Notes: generated by a model from the letters alone, not told the origin. Shown: positions 48,688 to 56,224, numbered from the stretch's first letter. The stretch: DNA of 64,000 bases from Nostoc sp. UHCC 0302 (GCF_038096175.1 NZ_CP151099.1:6798001-6862000), one strand, 5' to 3'. Numbers and translations are program-made.

Positions 48688-48721
48688 TAGTTTGCGTTGT
48701 CTTAGAAGACAGCGCAAACTA
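48688..48721 (+). terminator. 16-bp hairpin downstream of the PPIase gene
   Basis: TAGTTTGCGTTGTCTT pairs with AAGACAGCGCAAACTA (one G-T pair) around a 2-nt AG loop. It lies 53 bp after the PPIase stop. No T-tract follows, so it may be a processing or stability element. Confidence 0.55.
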
Positions 48722-48770
48722 TGGGCTACAAAGTATGTCCAGTTACTTAAGCAGAAAAAATAATATTATT

Positions 48771-48804
48771 ATAATGTGTCTAAAATTTATTTTAGACACA
48801 TTAT
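48771..48804. repeat. 34-nt perfect palindrome
   Basis: ATAATGTGTCTAAAAT and its exact complement ATTTTAGACACATTAT flank a TT loop. It could be a transcription terminator for either strand or a protein-binding site; its AT-richness makes the RNA hairpin moderate. Confidence 0.6.
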
Positions 48805-49025
48805 TAATTGGAAATATAGCAATCCTAAATGAGTTGTAAGAAAATTCACCCCCAACTAACACCGTCCTCCCTTAGTAAGACCAGGGGGGTTGCAACAACC
48901 TCAAATTTTCACGAATGATTTAGGACTGCTATAGTTTTTTTAGCCAGAGTCAGCAGACTTTGTTGATGTAACTAAGAATTCTATTGCTCATAACTTAAAA
49001 ATACTTTTTTACAATATTTACATAA

Positions 49026-49063
49026 TAAAACTGATAATTCCTCATTAATTAGGAATTATCAGT
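49026..49063 (-). terminator. Terminator of the HetP-like gene
   Basis: On the minus strand ACTGATAATTCCT, an 8-nt loop and AGGAATTATCAGT form a 13-bp stem followed by TTTATT. It is 50 bp after the stop of the HetP-like gene. Confidence 0.8.
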
Positions 49064-49112
49064 GCTAATTTGGTGTGTGTAAACTCAAAGACTATAGTTT
49101 TTTTGCAATAAT

Positions 49113-49421
49113 TTAGTTTGAACCACTTTTACTATTACCTAACCGAATCCACATTGGTTCTAGTCCAAAAAGTTTTAATTTATGATGAGCATTTTGATGA
49201 TAGTTTTCTTTATCAAGAAGGTAGTTGTTCTTAACCAACCTAATATAGGTGCGGTAAGGTATGTACTCTAGAGGATTATACCCAGCAAAATGGAGGATTA
49301 AAACGCAAGCCCAGGAATATTTACCAAGGAGAATAGCTTTAATTATTTGTTCTAATTCTTTATTATTGAAATTGAATGTCTTATCTAATGGTTCATTAGA
49401 CTCAAAAATTTCTTCGGTCAT
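49113..49421 (-). CDS. HetP family protein
   Basis: 102 residues. The HetP signature fills residues ~20-65: [19 protein letters not shown] followed by [21 protein letters not shown]. The conserved [16 protein letters not shown] and YIPYRTY blocks are all intact. The tail ([17 protein letters not shown]...) is variable, as in the family. In Nostoc PCC 7120 HetP promotes commitment to heterocyst formation and its homologues modulate this; hetP lies beside hetC there. Here it is downstream of a HetC-like exporter (opposite strand) and next to RiPP-like genes. It is shorter than HetP itself (~160 aa), like the small paralogues. The biochemical function of the family is not settled. Confidence 0.88.
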   Translation of the reverse strand: MTEEIFESNEPLDKTFNFNNKELEQIIKAILLGKYSWACVLILHFAGYNPLEYIPYRTYIRLVKNNYLLDKENYHQNAHHKLKLFGLEPMWIRLGNSKSGSN

Positions 49422-49732
49422 ATAATTACCTAATGAGCGAAAATCTGGGCGTGGAAATTATAACTTTAGGTAGAAGTCAGAATACAGAGAGTTAGCAGGG
49501 TTCCGTATTCTGACTTTTTCCAATAAGAATTCAGGAGTCAGTCGTCAGAATTCAATATTAATTTGAAACCAACTTGCAAATGAATAAATGGGTTGAAATC
49601 TCCCAATAAATTTTAAATTGTATGGTCTTCTCCCTTGGCGCTAGCCTCTCTCTTTGGGAGAAGGGGAGATGCTAAAGGCGAACAATTAGTTGGGTATTCT
49701 GGCTCCTGAAATTCTGGCTTCTGGATTCTCAT
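49422..49732. other. Intergenic region with 12-bp hairpin
   Basis: AAGTCAGAATAC (49474-49485) pairs with GTATTCTGACTT (49505-49516), followed on the plus strand by TTT. Other short repeats (gaattcaggagtcagtcgtcagaattc; cttctcccttggcg...gggagaagg at 49625-49667) fill the rest. No gene. Confidence 0.55.
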
Positions 49733-50836
49733 TCAAAACTTTAAGGAAGTATAGATGTCATCAGATTTAGCATTGAGGTAAGGACGTTGCAATTCAATCT
49801 TTTGTAAGGAAAAATGTTGTAGAATCGATGCTATACGACCAGATGGTGTATCATTACCTTGCTGCCAAGCATCTAGCAGACCATTGGCAATAATTTGGCA
49901 GCGGTTTGTACCGAAACTTTCTTGGTCGCTAAATCTGCGGTCTGGTTCTTCAGCGATCGCCAACCCTGGTGCAATCAACTTAGTAAACAAAGGTACTTGC
50001 TCTTTAAAATGAGATTGGTGTTTTACATAGACCTTTTCTAATACTGAATGAACAGCTTCATAGCTATTTTTATTAAAGTAAAGTACGCCTGAATCATAAC
50101 GCCCATAATCTGAAGGGTTATATAGTACTTTAAATGAGAAAGAAATCCCCAAAGTATTGAGTTGGCTTGTCAAACTATCCATGACTGCAACTGCACCATC
50201 TGGTGTTAAGTTGAAGTAGACGCGCGTGATCGCCTCATGATGTTGAGGAGAAGCTGCATTTCCAACTGCCATATAAAATCCATTTTGAACTAGATTTTTG
50301 GGCATTTTGAGCGCCACCGATTTACCGACAGTTGCAGACCTGTCTTCTGGTTGCAGATGGAAATTACGCTGAATGTGCAGTGTTAAACCATTTTTTTGTA
50401 TCAACAAAGTCTCATCTGTTTCTTCTTTCACTACTACCCAATCATGGGTAAAGTAGCCTTCACTTTTATTACTTTCATGGAGGCGATCGTAAAACGCTAA
50501 ATCTACACCCATTAAGGTGTTATTTTCCAGATTTTGGTTCAGTGCTAAATTTATTCCCTCTGCATCCGATGCGAGGTCACTTTTCAAAGAGCCGTTGTAA
50601 TAGATGCCGTAGAGAAAATTACGTAATTGCAGACCCAAATACTTGTTTTGAAGTTCCAAAGGCAATTTCTGAAAGCGAGAGACTGATGACTCAGCCAATT
50701 TCAAGGGTTTATAGTCTGGGTGTCTAATACAATAGTGAGACTCAATCTGAATCTGATGAACCATATCTTGAAGCGATGTCTGCAATGATACTGGAACATC
50801 TGGTAGTTGGCTTTCCAGGGAATCTAATAGTTGCAT
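49733..50836 (-). CDS. HopA1-family protein (LxmY-like RiPP enzyme candidate)
   Basis: 367 residues, no signal peptide. The sequence resembles proteins annotated as T3SS effector HopA1 family: a helical N-terminus, LRNFLYGIYYNG (~72), a central region with HDWVVVKEE, FYMAVGNA and TRVYFNLTPDGAVAVMDSL (~205), then FKVLYNPSDYGRYDSGVLYF and a basic LFTKLIAPGLAIAEEP. In class V lanthipeptide clusters (lexapeptide, cacaoidin) a HopA1-like protein (LxmY) acts with an APH-like kinase in Ser/Thr dehydration. An APH-like gene is 187 bp upstream on the same strand, and peptides with GG leaders follow further upstream. Family call fairly firm; enzymatic role is inference. Confidence 0.75.
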   Translation of the reverse strand: MQLLDSLESQLPDVPVSLQTSLQDMVHQIQIESHYCIRHPDYKPLKLAESSVSRFQKLPLELQNKYLGLQLRNFLYGIYYNGSLKSDLASDAEGINLALNQNLENNTLMGVDLAFYDRLHESNKSEGYFTHDWVVVKEETDETLLIQKNGLTLHIQRNFHLQPEDRSATVGKSVALKMPKNLVQNGFYMAVGNAASPQHHEAITRVYFNLTPDGAVAVMDSLTSQLNTLGISFSFKVLYNPSDYGRYDSGVLYFNKNSYEAVHSVLEKVYVKHQSHFKEQVPLFTKLIAPGLAIAEEPDRRFSDQESFGTNRCQIIANGLLDAWQQGNDTPSGRIASILQHFSLQKIELQRPYLNAKSDDIYTSLKF

Positions 50837-50839
50837 ATG

Positions 50840-51010
50840 TACTTCTTAGTGGGGGATGGAGGGTGGGGAGTAAGGAGTAGGAAATAGGGAGCAGAGAATA
50901 GGGAGAGAAATAACTTACTCTTGACTCAGCACGCTGCTCAACGCCCTGGTACCGCTAATAGCTAATAGCACTCAGTACTCTTAATACCCTATTCCCTTCG
51001 TCGTCTTTGA
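50840..51010. repeat. Short tandem repeats between the HopA1-like and kinase genes
   Basis: G-rich runs (gggggatggagggtggggagtaaggagtagg) are followed by complementary-type text ending ccctattccctt. This is an intergenic Nostoc repeat with no coding content. Confidence 0.5.
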
Positions 51011-51023
51011 ACGCAATTCGGTA

Positions 51024-52220
51024 TTATCTGTTTGTAAGCAAAGATAAGTTTGTAGGAACGAGGTGCGATGCTTCCATACCAAAAATTGTGGAAATTGATG
51101 CTTCTGGACGACACAGCAAACTCTTGGCAACTTGGAGCATACATATACCCGCATTACCAAAGGTTTTTTGGTGCTGGAGTTGTGCCTGAATGGCTCTAAT
51201 TAAAGCTAGACCACAAAACTGCATGACTCGCTGCAAGAAATCAGGACGGCGCTCTAAAATTTCGGGGAAGTGAGCTAAATAAGCAGTAACCAGTGCCGTA
51301 ATTGAAGGCTGAAGCAAGTGTAACGGCGTTGTAGCTAGCCGTAAAGACTCTTCAATCTCGATCGTATTACTAGTAACTAAGCTGTACAACCAGATTTGCA
51401 GGTAGCTGGCAACTAGTGTCCCTAAATCATTAGCTGGATCTCCCCAAGCAGCCCGTTCCCAGTCAATCAATCGAATGATACTGTCAGTTGGGAGGGATGC
51501 TTCGTAAAGTGCTTCTTTCCAATTTAAGGATAAAAGAATATTGTTCAGCTTCAGGTCATTATGGGTCAGACAACAAGCAGTGAAAGCACTGCTTAAATCT
51601 GCGATCGCTTTTCCTAAACTGTCATAACGTTGATAGAGAGCAAAGAATTTCAGCCCTTGGCTAGGAACCATACCAAAGACTGCCGGAGTGATTCTATCTA
51701 AACCTTGAGTTAAGTTAGGAGTTTGTGGATTTAATATATCCTTGGACTCGGCATTTTGGAAGAACTCCTGATAATCTTGGTGGTCAATAGTTAACCGATG
51801 AATTAATGCTAGAGTTGTTCCGACTTCCATTGCGATCGCACTGGGAAAGTCATCCTCTTTCATGTAAAAATCTGCGAGATCGCGATAGGCGCTTAAATAA
51901 TTGAAAACAATGATTGAATCTTCTGGATCAAAATGCAGTGCCTCTGAAATATAAGGGCGAATTTGCCCCAATTCTGGAAATTCTTGTAAAAACTTGTGAA
52001 CTCGCCATTCTTGCACAAATTCACCAACAGTTTTTCCTTCTCTGTTATAAGGCTCCTGCTTAATTAGAAGCTTCCGCTCTTCTGGTAAACTGAGTAACAA
52101 GTTAAAGTTTTTGGCAGGTTTTAAGTCTACCTGGCTTAATAGCTGTTCTTCTTGAGTACACAGATTTAGGGAAATCAGGTAATCAAAAACATTTTGAGAA
52201 CTTAATACAAATGGTGGCAT
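51024..52220 (-). CDS. APH-like phosphotransferase (LxmK-like RiPP kinase candidate)
   Basis: 398 residues with a protein-kinase-like/aminoglycoside phosphotransferase fold. An N-lobe Lys is in RKLLIKQEPYN (~70). The catalytic loop is CLTHNDLKLNNILL (HxDxxxxN, Asp near 218), and the metal-binding motif is IRLIDWERAAWGDPANDLG (near 250). A helical C-terminal part of ~120 residues follows. LxmK-type kinases phosphorylate precursor Ser/Thr in class V lanthipeptide synthesis; elimination is done by the HopA1-like partner. The adjacent HopA1-like gene and precursor array support this reading, but a sugar or small-molecule kinase is not excluded by sequence alone. Confidence 0.78.
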   Translation of the reverse strand: MPPFVLSSQNVFDYLISLNLCTQEEQLLSQVDLKPAKNFNLLLSLPEERKLLIKQEPYNREGKTVGEFVQEWRVHKFLQEFPELGQIRPYISEALHFDPEDSIIVFNYLSAYRDLADFYMKEDDFPSAIAMEVGTTLALIHRLTIDHQDYQEFFQNAESKDILNPQTPNLTQGLDRITPAVFGMVPSQGLKFFALYQRYDSLGKAIADLSSAFTACCLTHNDLKLNNILLSLNWKEALYEASLPTDSIIRLIDWERAAWGDPANDLGTLVASYLQIWLYSLVTSNTIEIEESLRLATTPLHLLQPSITALVTAYLAHFPEILERRPDFLQRVMQFCGLALIRAIQAQLQHQKTFGNAGICMLQVAKSLLCRPEASISTIFGMEASHLVPTNLSLLTNR

Positions 52221-52411
52221 ATTTCTAGATATTTATCAATATTTATGGCTAAAGCGTCTCGGTTATTTAAAAGTTTATCGTGGTAGATCCAAAAACTGTA
52301 TATCCACCATAATAATATCCAATAAATCATACGTAACCTCTTATCACTATCATGTCAGGTTGGATAAATTAAGCTGCTACACAGCAATAGGTTGCCTCTT
52401 TATTACATACA

Positions 52412-52624
52412 TTATTCAACATCGAATGATATTACAATCTGCGTAATAGTGTAGATAGCAAATGCCGATATTGCAGTTTCAAAAAGCTTGACGAAAAAGT
52501 CAATGCTTTTATCAAAAACATAGCCTTCACCACCATATATAGACATAGTATCCACCTCATTTAGGTCGGACATAAATGCTGTTGAATCAGCAGAATACAA
52601 TTCAGCAATTTTAATTTCTGTCAT
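52412..52624 (-). CDS. Divergent GG-leader peptide (precursor candidate)
   Basis: 70 residues. The leader MTEIKIAELYSADSTAFMSD ends near DTMSIYGGEG, with GG at ~31-32. It is similar in plan to the array peptides (short beta-like start, acidic middle, GG). The putative core of ~38 residues is hydrophobic and aromatic (YVFDKSIDFFVKLFETAISA), without cysteine. It lies between the array and the kinase gene on the same strand. Ribosome site weak. Confidence 0.65.
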   Translation of the reverse strand: MTEIKIAELYSADSTAFMSDLNEVDTMSIYGGEGYVFDKSIDFFVKLFETAISAFAIYTITQIVISFDVE

Positions 52625-52669
52625 TGATTTTGTTTTTATATAGAAATGATTAATTAATGTATTTTGTGT

Positions 52670-52690
52670 AATGTAAATTCAGTTTACATT
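52670..52690 (-). terminator. Small hairpin below the precursor array
   Basis: AATGTAAA and TTTACATT form an 8-bp stem with a 5-nt loop, between the last array gene and the gene at 52412. No T-run; may be only a partial barrier. Confidence 0.35.
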
Positions 52691-52879
52691 AGCTAAAGAT
52701 ACATAAATTATTGATCATTTCCTCAGATTAAAGCAATTTTAAGCTTGCCTAAAGCTTGGTTAATTAGGTTATTTCTCCTGGGTGACTGATAGTAAAAAAC
52801 TCTCATATTTATCAAAGAGATTAATTTTTGTCTTTCTTTTCAAGAGAGGTATTGAGCTCAGTAATTAACTACTAAGCTA

Positions 52880-53110
52880 TTAGTAACCGTAATAACTGTT
52901 GCTGAATGAGCTAACAATATAAGCAATTTGTTCAATACCATATGTATAAACCCAAGCTTCAGCTAACTTTGTCAGTCCTGACAAGTCACTAACATCATTG
53001 CCGCCACCAGAAATAGAATCTACATCGCTGAGTTCATTCAGAAAACTTTCGGAATCTTGGAATAATTCAGAGCCAGTAACGTGTAGTTCAGAAAGAGTGA
53101 TTGTTGCCAT
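52880..53110 (-). CDS. RiPP precursor-like peptide, copy A
   Basis: 76 residues, last of the array in transcription order. The leader MATITLSELHVTGSELFQDS with ESFLNELSDVDSISGG ends in GG (~35-36). The core NDVSDLSGLTKLAEAWVYTY then GIEQIAYIVSSFSNSYYGY lacks Cys. It is diverged from the central copies at the C-terminus (SSFSNSYYGY), in the shorter GGG-N linker and in the leader (HVTG). The hairpin after its stop is degenerate. Confidence 0.85.
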   Translation of the reverse strand: MATITLSELHVTGSELFQDSESFLNELSDVDSISGGGNDVSDLSGLTKLAEAWVYTYGIEQIAYIVSSFSNSYYGY

Positions 53111-53165
53111 AATTTACTCCTAAAAGATTTATTGCAAGGAAGTTGTAAATTGGTTAATTTAACTC

Positions 53166-53215
53166 TCAGGAATTCTTAATCATCAAAGAGATTTCTGCTG
53201 ATATTGAATTCCTGA
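53166..53215 (-). promoter_or_regulatory. Hairpin II of the array spacers
   Basis: TCAGGAATTC and GAATTCCTGA form a 10-bp stem around a 30-nt loop, between copies B and A. It is conserved in the spacers of the central copies. Together with hairpin I it makes each spacer a structured unit. Confidence 0.55.
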
Positions 53216-53224
53216 AGAGCCATC

Positions 53225-53250
53225 TAGCTTAGTAGTTAGCTACTAAGCTA
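53225..53250 (-). promoter_or_regulatory. Stop-proximal hairpin I of the array spacers
   Basis: TAGCTTAGTAG and CTACTAAGCTA form an 11-bp stem with a 4-nt loop directly after the stop codon of copy B. The same element follows the other copies (weaker after A). No T-tract, so it probably tunes mRNA stability or partial termination. Confidence 0.6.
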
Positions 53251-53487
53251 TTAATAACCGTAGTCGCCATGACTGCTGAATGACTTAGCGATATAAGCAA
53301 TGTGTTCAATACCGTATGTATAAACCCAAGCTTCAGCTAGCTTTGTCAGTCCTGATAAGTCGCTGACGCTGCTAGAACCACCACCAGAGATAAAATCTAC
53401 ATCGCTGAGTTCATTCAGAAAACTTTCAGAATCTTGAAATAATTCAGAACCAGCAGCGTGTAGTTCAGAAAGAGTGATTGTTGCCAT
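53251..53487 (-). CDS. RiPP precursor-like peptide, copy B
   Basis: 78 residues. The leader (residues 1-~36) has SELFQDSESFLNELSDVDF and ISGGG, a double-glycine cleavage site for the C39 peptidase. The core begins SSSVSDLSGLTKLAEAWVYT and continues YGIEHIAYIAKSFSSHGDYGY, about 41 residues with Ser/Thr, Lys, His and Tyr but no Cys. SD AGGAGT is 6 nt before ATG. It is identical in plan to copies C-E. Confidence 0.88.
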   Translation of the reverse strand: MATITLSELHAAGSELFQDSESFLNELSDVDFISGGGSSSVSDLSGLTKLAEAWVYTYGIEHIAYIAKSFSSHGDYGY

Positions 53488-53626
53488 GATTTACTCCTAA
53501 AAGATTTATTGCAAGGAAGTTGTAAATTGGTTAATTTAACTCTCAGGAATTCTTAATCATCAAAGAGATTTCTGCTGATATTGAATTCCTGACAGCCATC
53601 TAGCTTAGTAGTTAGCTACTAAGCTA

Positions 53627-53863
53627 TTAATAACCGTAGTCGCCATGACTGCTGAATGACTTAGCGATAAAAGCAATGTTTGCAATACCGTATGTATAAA
53701 CCCAAGCTTCAGCTAGCTTTGTCAGTCCTGATAAGTCGCTGACGCTGCTAGAACCACCACCAGAGATAAAATCTACATCACTGAGTTCATTCAGAAAACT
53801 TTCAGAATCTTGAAATAATTCAGAACCAGCAGCGTGTAGTTCAGAAAGAGTGATTGTTGCCAT
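53627..53863 (-). CDS. RiPP precursor-like peptide, copy C
   Basis: 78 residues. Leader and most of the core are the same as copy B; it differs at the GIANIAFIAKSF segment (Ala-Asn and Phe instead of Glu-His and Tyr). The change falls in the middle of the core, so it would make a product variant. Confidence 0.88.
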   Translation of the reverse strand: MATITLSELHAAGSELFQDSESFLNELSDVDFISGGGSSSVSDLSGLTKLAEAWVYTYGIANIAFIAKSFSSHGDYGY

Positions 53864-54003
53864 GATTTACTCCTAAAAGATTTATTGCAAGGAAGTTGTA
53901 AATTGGTTAATTTAACTCTCAGGAATTCTTAATCATCAAAGAGATTTCTGCTAATATTGAATTCCTGAAGAGCCATCTAGCTTAGTAGTTAACTATTAAG
54001 CTA

Positions 54004-54240
54004 TTAGTAAGCGTAGCCACCATGACTGCTGAATGACTTAGCGATATAAGCAATGTGTTCAATACCGTATGTATAAACCCAAGCTTCAGCTAGCTTTGTC
54101 AGTCCTGATAAGTCGCTGACGCTGCTAGAACCACCACCAGAGATAAAATCTACATCGCTGAGTTCATTCAGAAAACTTTCAGAATCTTGAAATAATTCAG
54201 AACCAGTAACGTGTAGTTCAGAAAGAGTGATTGTTGCCAT
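54004..54240 (-). CDS. RiPP precursor-like peptide, copy D
   Basis: 78 residues. The leader has HVTG like copy A; the core is as in copy B except for the end SSHGGYAY instead of SSHGDYGY. This mix of A-type leader and B-type core points to recombination between units. Confidence 0.88.
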   Translation of the reverse strand: MATITLSELHVTGSELFQDSESFLNELSDVDFISGGGSSSVSDLSGLTKLAEAWVYTYGIEHIAYIAKSFSSHGGYAY

Positions 54241-54380
54241 GATTTACTCCTAAAAGATTTATTGCAAGGAAGTTGTAAATTGGTTAATTTAACTCTCAGG
54301 AATTCTTAATCATCAAAGAGATTTCTGCTAATATTGAATTCCTGAAGAGCCATCTAGCTTAGTAGTTAGCTACTAAGCTA

Positions 54381-54617
54381 TTAATAACCGTAGTCGCCAT
54401 GACTGCTGAATGACTTAGCGATATAAGCAATGTGTTCAATACCATATGTATAAACCCAAGCTTCAGCTAGCTTTGTCAGTCCTGATAAGTCGCTGACGCT
54501 GCTAGAACCACCACCAGAGATAAAATCTACATCGCTGAGTTCATTCAGAAAACTTTCAGAATCTTGAAATAATTCAGAACCAGCAGCGTGTAGTTCAGAA
54601 AGAGTGATTGTTGCCAT
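54381..54617 (-). CDS. RiPP precursor-like peptide, copy E
   Basis: 78 residues, protein identical to copy B over leader and core. Spacers on both sides are also nearly identical, so this copy and B are the most recent duplicates. Confidence 0.88.
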   Translation of the reverse strand: MATITLSELHAAGSELFQDSESFLNELSDVDFISGGGSSSVSDLSGLTKLAEAWVYTYGIEHIAYIAKSFSSHGDYGY

Positions 54618-54757
54618 GATTTACTCCTAAAAGATTTATTGCAAGGAAGTTGTAAATTGGTTAATTTAACTCTCAGGAATTCTTAATCATCAAAGAGATT
54701 TCTGCTAATATTGAATTCCTGAAGAGCTATCGAGCTTAGTAGTTAACTACTAAGCTC

Positions 54758-54994
54758 TTAGTAACCGTAGTTGCCATGGCTGCTGAATGACTTAGCTATA
54801 TAGCCAATGTGATCAATACCATATGTATAAACCCAAGCTTCAGCTAGCTTTGTCAGTCCTGATAAGTCGCTGACGCTGCTACCGCCACCAGAGATAACAA
54901 AATCTACATCGCTGAGTTCATTCAGAAAACTTTCAGAATCTTGGAATAATTCAGAACCAGCAGCGTGTAGTTCAGAAAGAGTGATTGTTGCCAT
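54758..54994 (-). CDS. RiPP precursor-like peptide, copy F
   Basis: 78 residues. The junction reads DFVISGGGSS with a shifted indel (FVI-SGGG-SS against F-ISGGG-SSS), and the core has GIDHIGYIAKSFSSHGNYGY. It is intermediate between the central copies and copy G. Confidence 0.88.
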   Translation of the reverse strand: MATITLSELHAAGSELFQDSESFLNELSDVDFVISGGGSSVSDLSGLTKLAEAWVYTYGIDHIGYIAKSFSSHGNYGY

Positions 54995-55150
54995 GATTTA
55001 CTCCTAAAAGATTTGTTTCAAGTAAGCTGGAAATTAGTTAATCTAGCTTTCAAAGATTAACAATCAAGAAATCTAATGTTGAACAAAGAGATTTCTTTCG
55101 ATGTTGAATTTCTGAAAGGCTATCTAGCTTAATAGTGAACTACTAAGCTA

Positions 55151-55396
55151 TTAGTAACCGTAACCGTAACCGTAGTTGCCATGGCTGCTGAATGACTTAG
55201 CAATATAGCCAATATGATCAATCCCATATGTATAAACCCAAGCTTCAGCTAGCTTTGTCAATCCTGACAAGTTGCTAACGTAGTCACCTTGTCCGGAGAT
55301 AGAATCTACATCGCTGAGTTCATTCAGAAAACTTTCGGAATCTTGGAACAGTTCAGAGCCAGCAGCACGCAGTTCAGAAAGAGTGATTGTTGCCAT
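55151..55396 (-). CDS. RiPP precursor-like peptide, copy G (first of the array)
   Basis: 81 residues, the promoter-proximal copy. The leader has SELRAAGSELFQDS; the cleavage region is SISGQGDYVSNLSG, with GQG in place of GGG, so cleavage efficiency may differ. The core ends HGNYGYGYGY: two extra Gly-Tyr pairs made by a 6-bp repeat (gtaacc, + strand). No Cys. Confidence 0.87.
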   Translation of the reverse strand: MATITLSELRAAGSELFQDSESFLNELSDVDSISGQGDYVSNLSGLTKLAEAWVYTYGIDHIGYIAKSFSSHGNYGYGYGY

Positions 55397-55455
55397 GATT
55401 TACTCCTAAAAAATTTGCGAGCAATTAAGCTGAGTTCGCTCAACTGCTAATGCAA

Positions 55456-55484
55456 TTTTTATTCATACAAAGTGAAGAAGTCAA
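55456..55484 (-). promoter_or_regulatory. Putative promoter of the precursor array
   Basis: On the minus strand TTGACT (55484-55479), a 17-bp spacer and TAAAAA (55461-55456) give a sigma-70-like promoter about 60 bp upstream of the copy G start codon. It is the best candidate in the 55.4-55.8 kb interval; no other strong box was found. Confidence 0.45.
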
Positions 55485-55779
55485 GGTTTTTTACTTGCCT
55501 AAAAAGACAAAAACTAATGACTTCTGTCTTTATAAAATCAAGATAGAATTTAAATTTAATAGTTTATAACTGGACAGAAATCTTTACTTGCGTAACTGCA
55601 ATCTATAAACCAGTATTTAAGTTTTTATTGCCTGAAATACTTACGAATTATATGAATATAAATTATTTGTGAATAGCGATCGCCCCAGTTTATTTAATAG
55701 TCAGGGTTTTATTTACCTCTATTTTAATAAGTAAAATATTATTTCTATAACTGTTTTATACTTGCCAAGTACCAGTTAT

Positions 55780-55835
55780 ACCAATTTACTAAAATCCTGA
55801 TACATATAGATTTCTCGTAGGAACATAGCATTGCC
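55780..55835. repeat. Dispersed repeat, left half (split copy)
   Basis: It matches the reverse complement of about 47190-47256 (ctgatacatatagatttctc) and ends in the target-site copy AGCATTGCC (55827-55835). Confidence 0.75.
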
Positions 55836-56224
55836 TATACGTGTCAACTTAAGCCCTGGCGAATGGAATTCGCGGCTATACAAACCAAGTCCCTTCGGGT
55901 TCAATACGGTTCGGATAAGCTGGCGTTGCAGGGGAGGCAGGGGGAGAATTGGAGGAAATATTGCCACCATTTTTTAATTCTGCTTCCATTTCCTCAAGAG
56001 CTTCCAATTCTTCCCTTTCTCCCCCTGCTTCTCTTCTCCCCCTGCTCCCCTTGCCTACCTCAAGAGTCCCTCTGCAATCCATACACTGCCTACTTTTAGG
56101 CTTAACAAGCGTGCCATTCGGTTTAAAACCCACGGAGGTGGGTTTTGTATTTCGACTCCGCTCAACACAAGTTTGTGTAGACGCGGTTTATAACCGCCCA
56201 TTTCGCGTTAAGTTGACACCAATG
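55836..56224. mobile_element. 389-bp MITE-like insertion with 9-bp target-site duplication
   Basis: The element begins TATACGTGTCAACTTAAG and ends with the inverted counterpart TTAAGTTGACACCAATG; the 12-bp core GTGTCAACTTAA is perfect. It is flanked by direct repeats AGCATTGCC (55827-55835 and 56225-56233). It interrupts a dispersed repeat whose intact copy is at 47153-47256. Inside are short pieces known from Nostoc-type repeats (ggcgaatggaattcgcggct; aacccacggaggtgggtt) and no transposase gene. It probably depends on a transposase elsewhere. Confidence 0.85.

Larger units (their letters stand above)
48636..49112. other. Convergent intergenic region rich in large hairpins
   Basis: 477 bp between the PPIase gene and the HetP-like gene. 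Three large inverted repeats are present (48688-48721, 48771-48804, 49030-49063), and no ORF. Confidence 0.7.
52857..55420 (-). repeat. Tandem array of seven ~377-bp units (gene + spacer)
   Basis: Seven precursor genes lie head to tail with start-to-start spacing of 371-393 bp, mostly 376-377. Genes and spacers of the four central units (53251-54617) are almost identical. The outer units are diverged. Each spacer carries a ribosome site (AGGAGTAAATC before ATG in the inner units) and two inverted repeats. Confidence 0.95.

Noticed and set aside
52857-55420. CRISPR array
   Set aside because: Repeating units are ~377 bp and contain whole genes; no short direct repeats with unique spacers.
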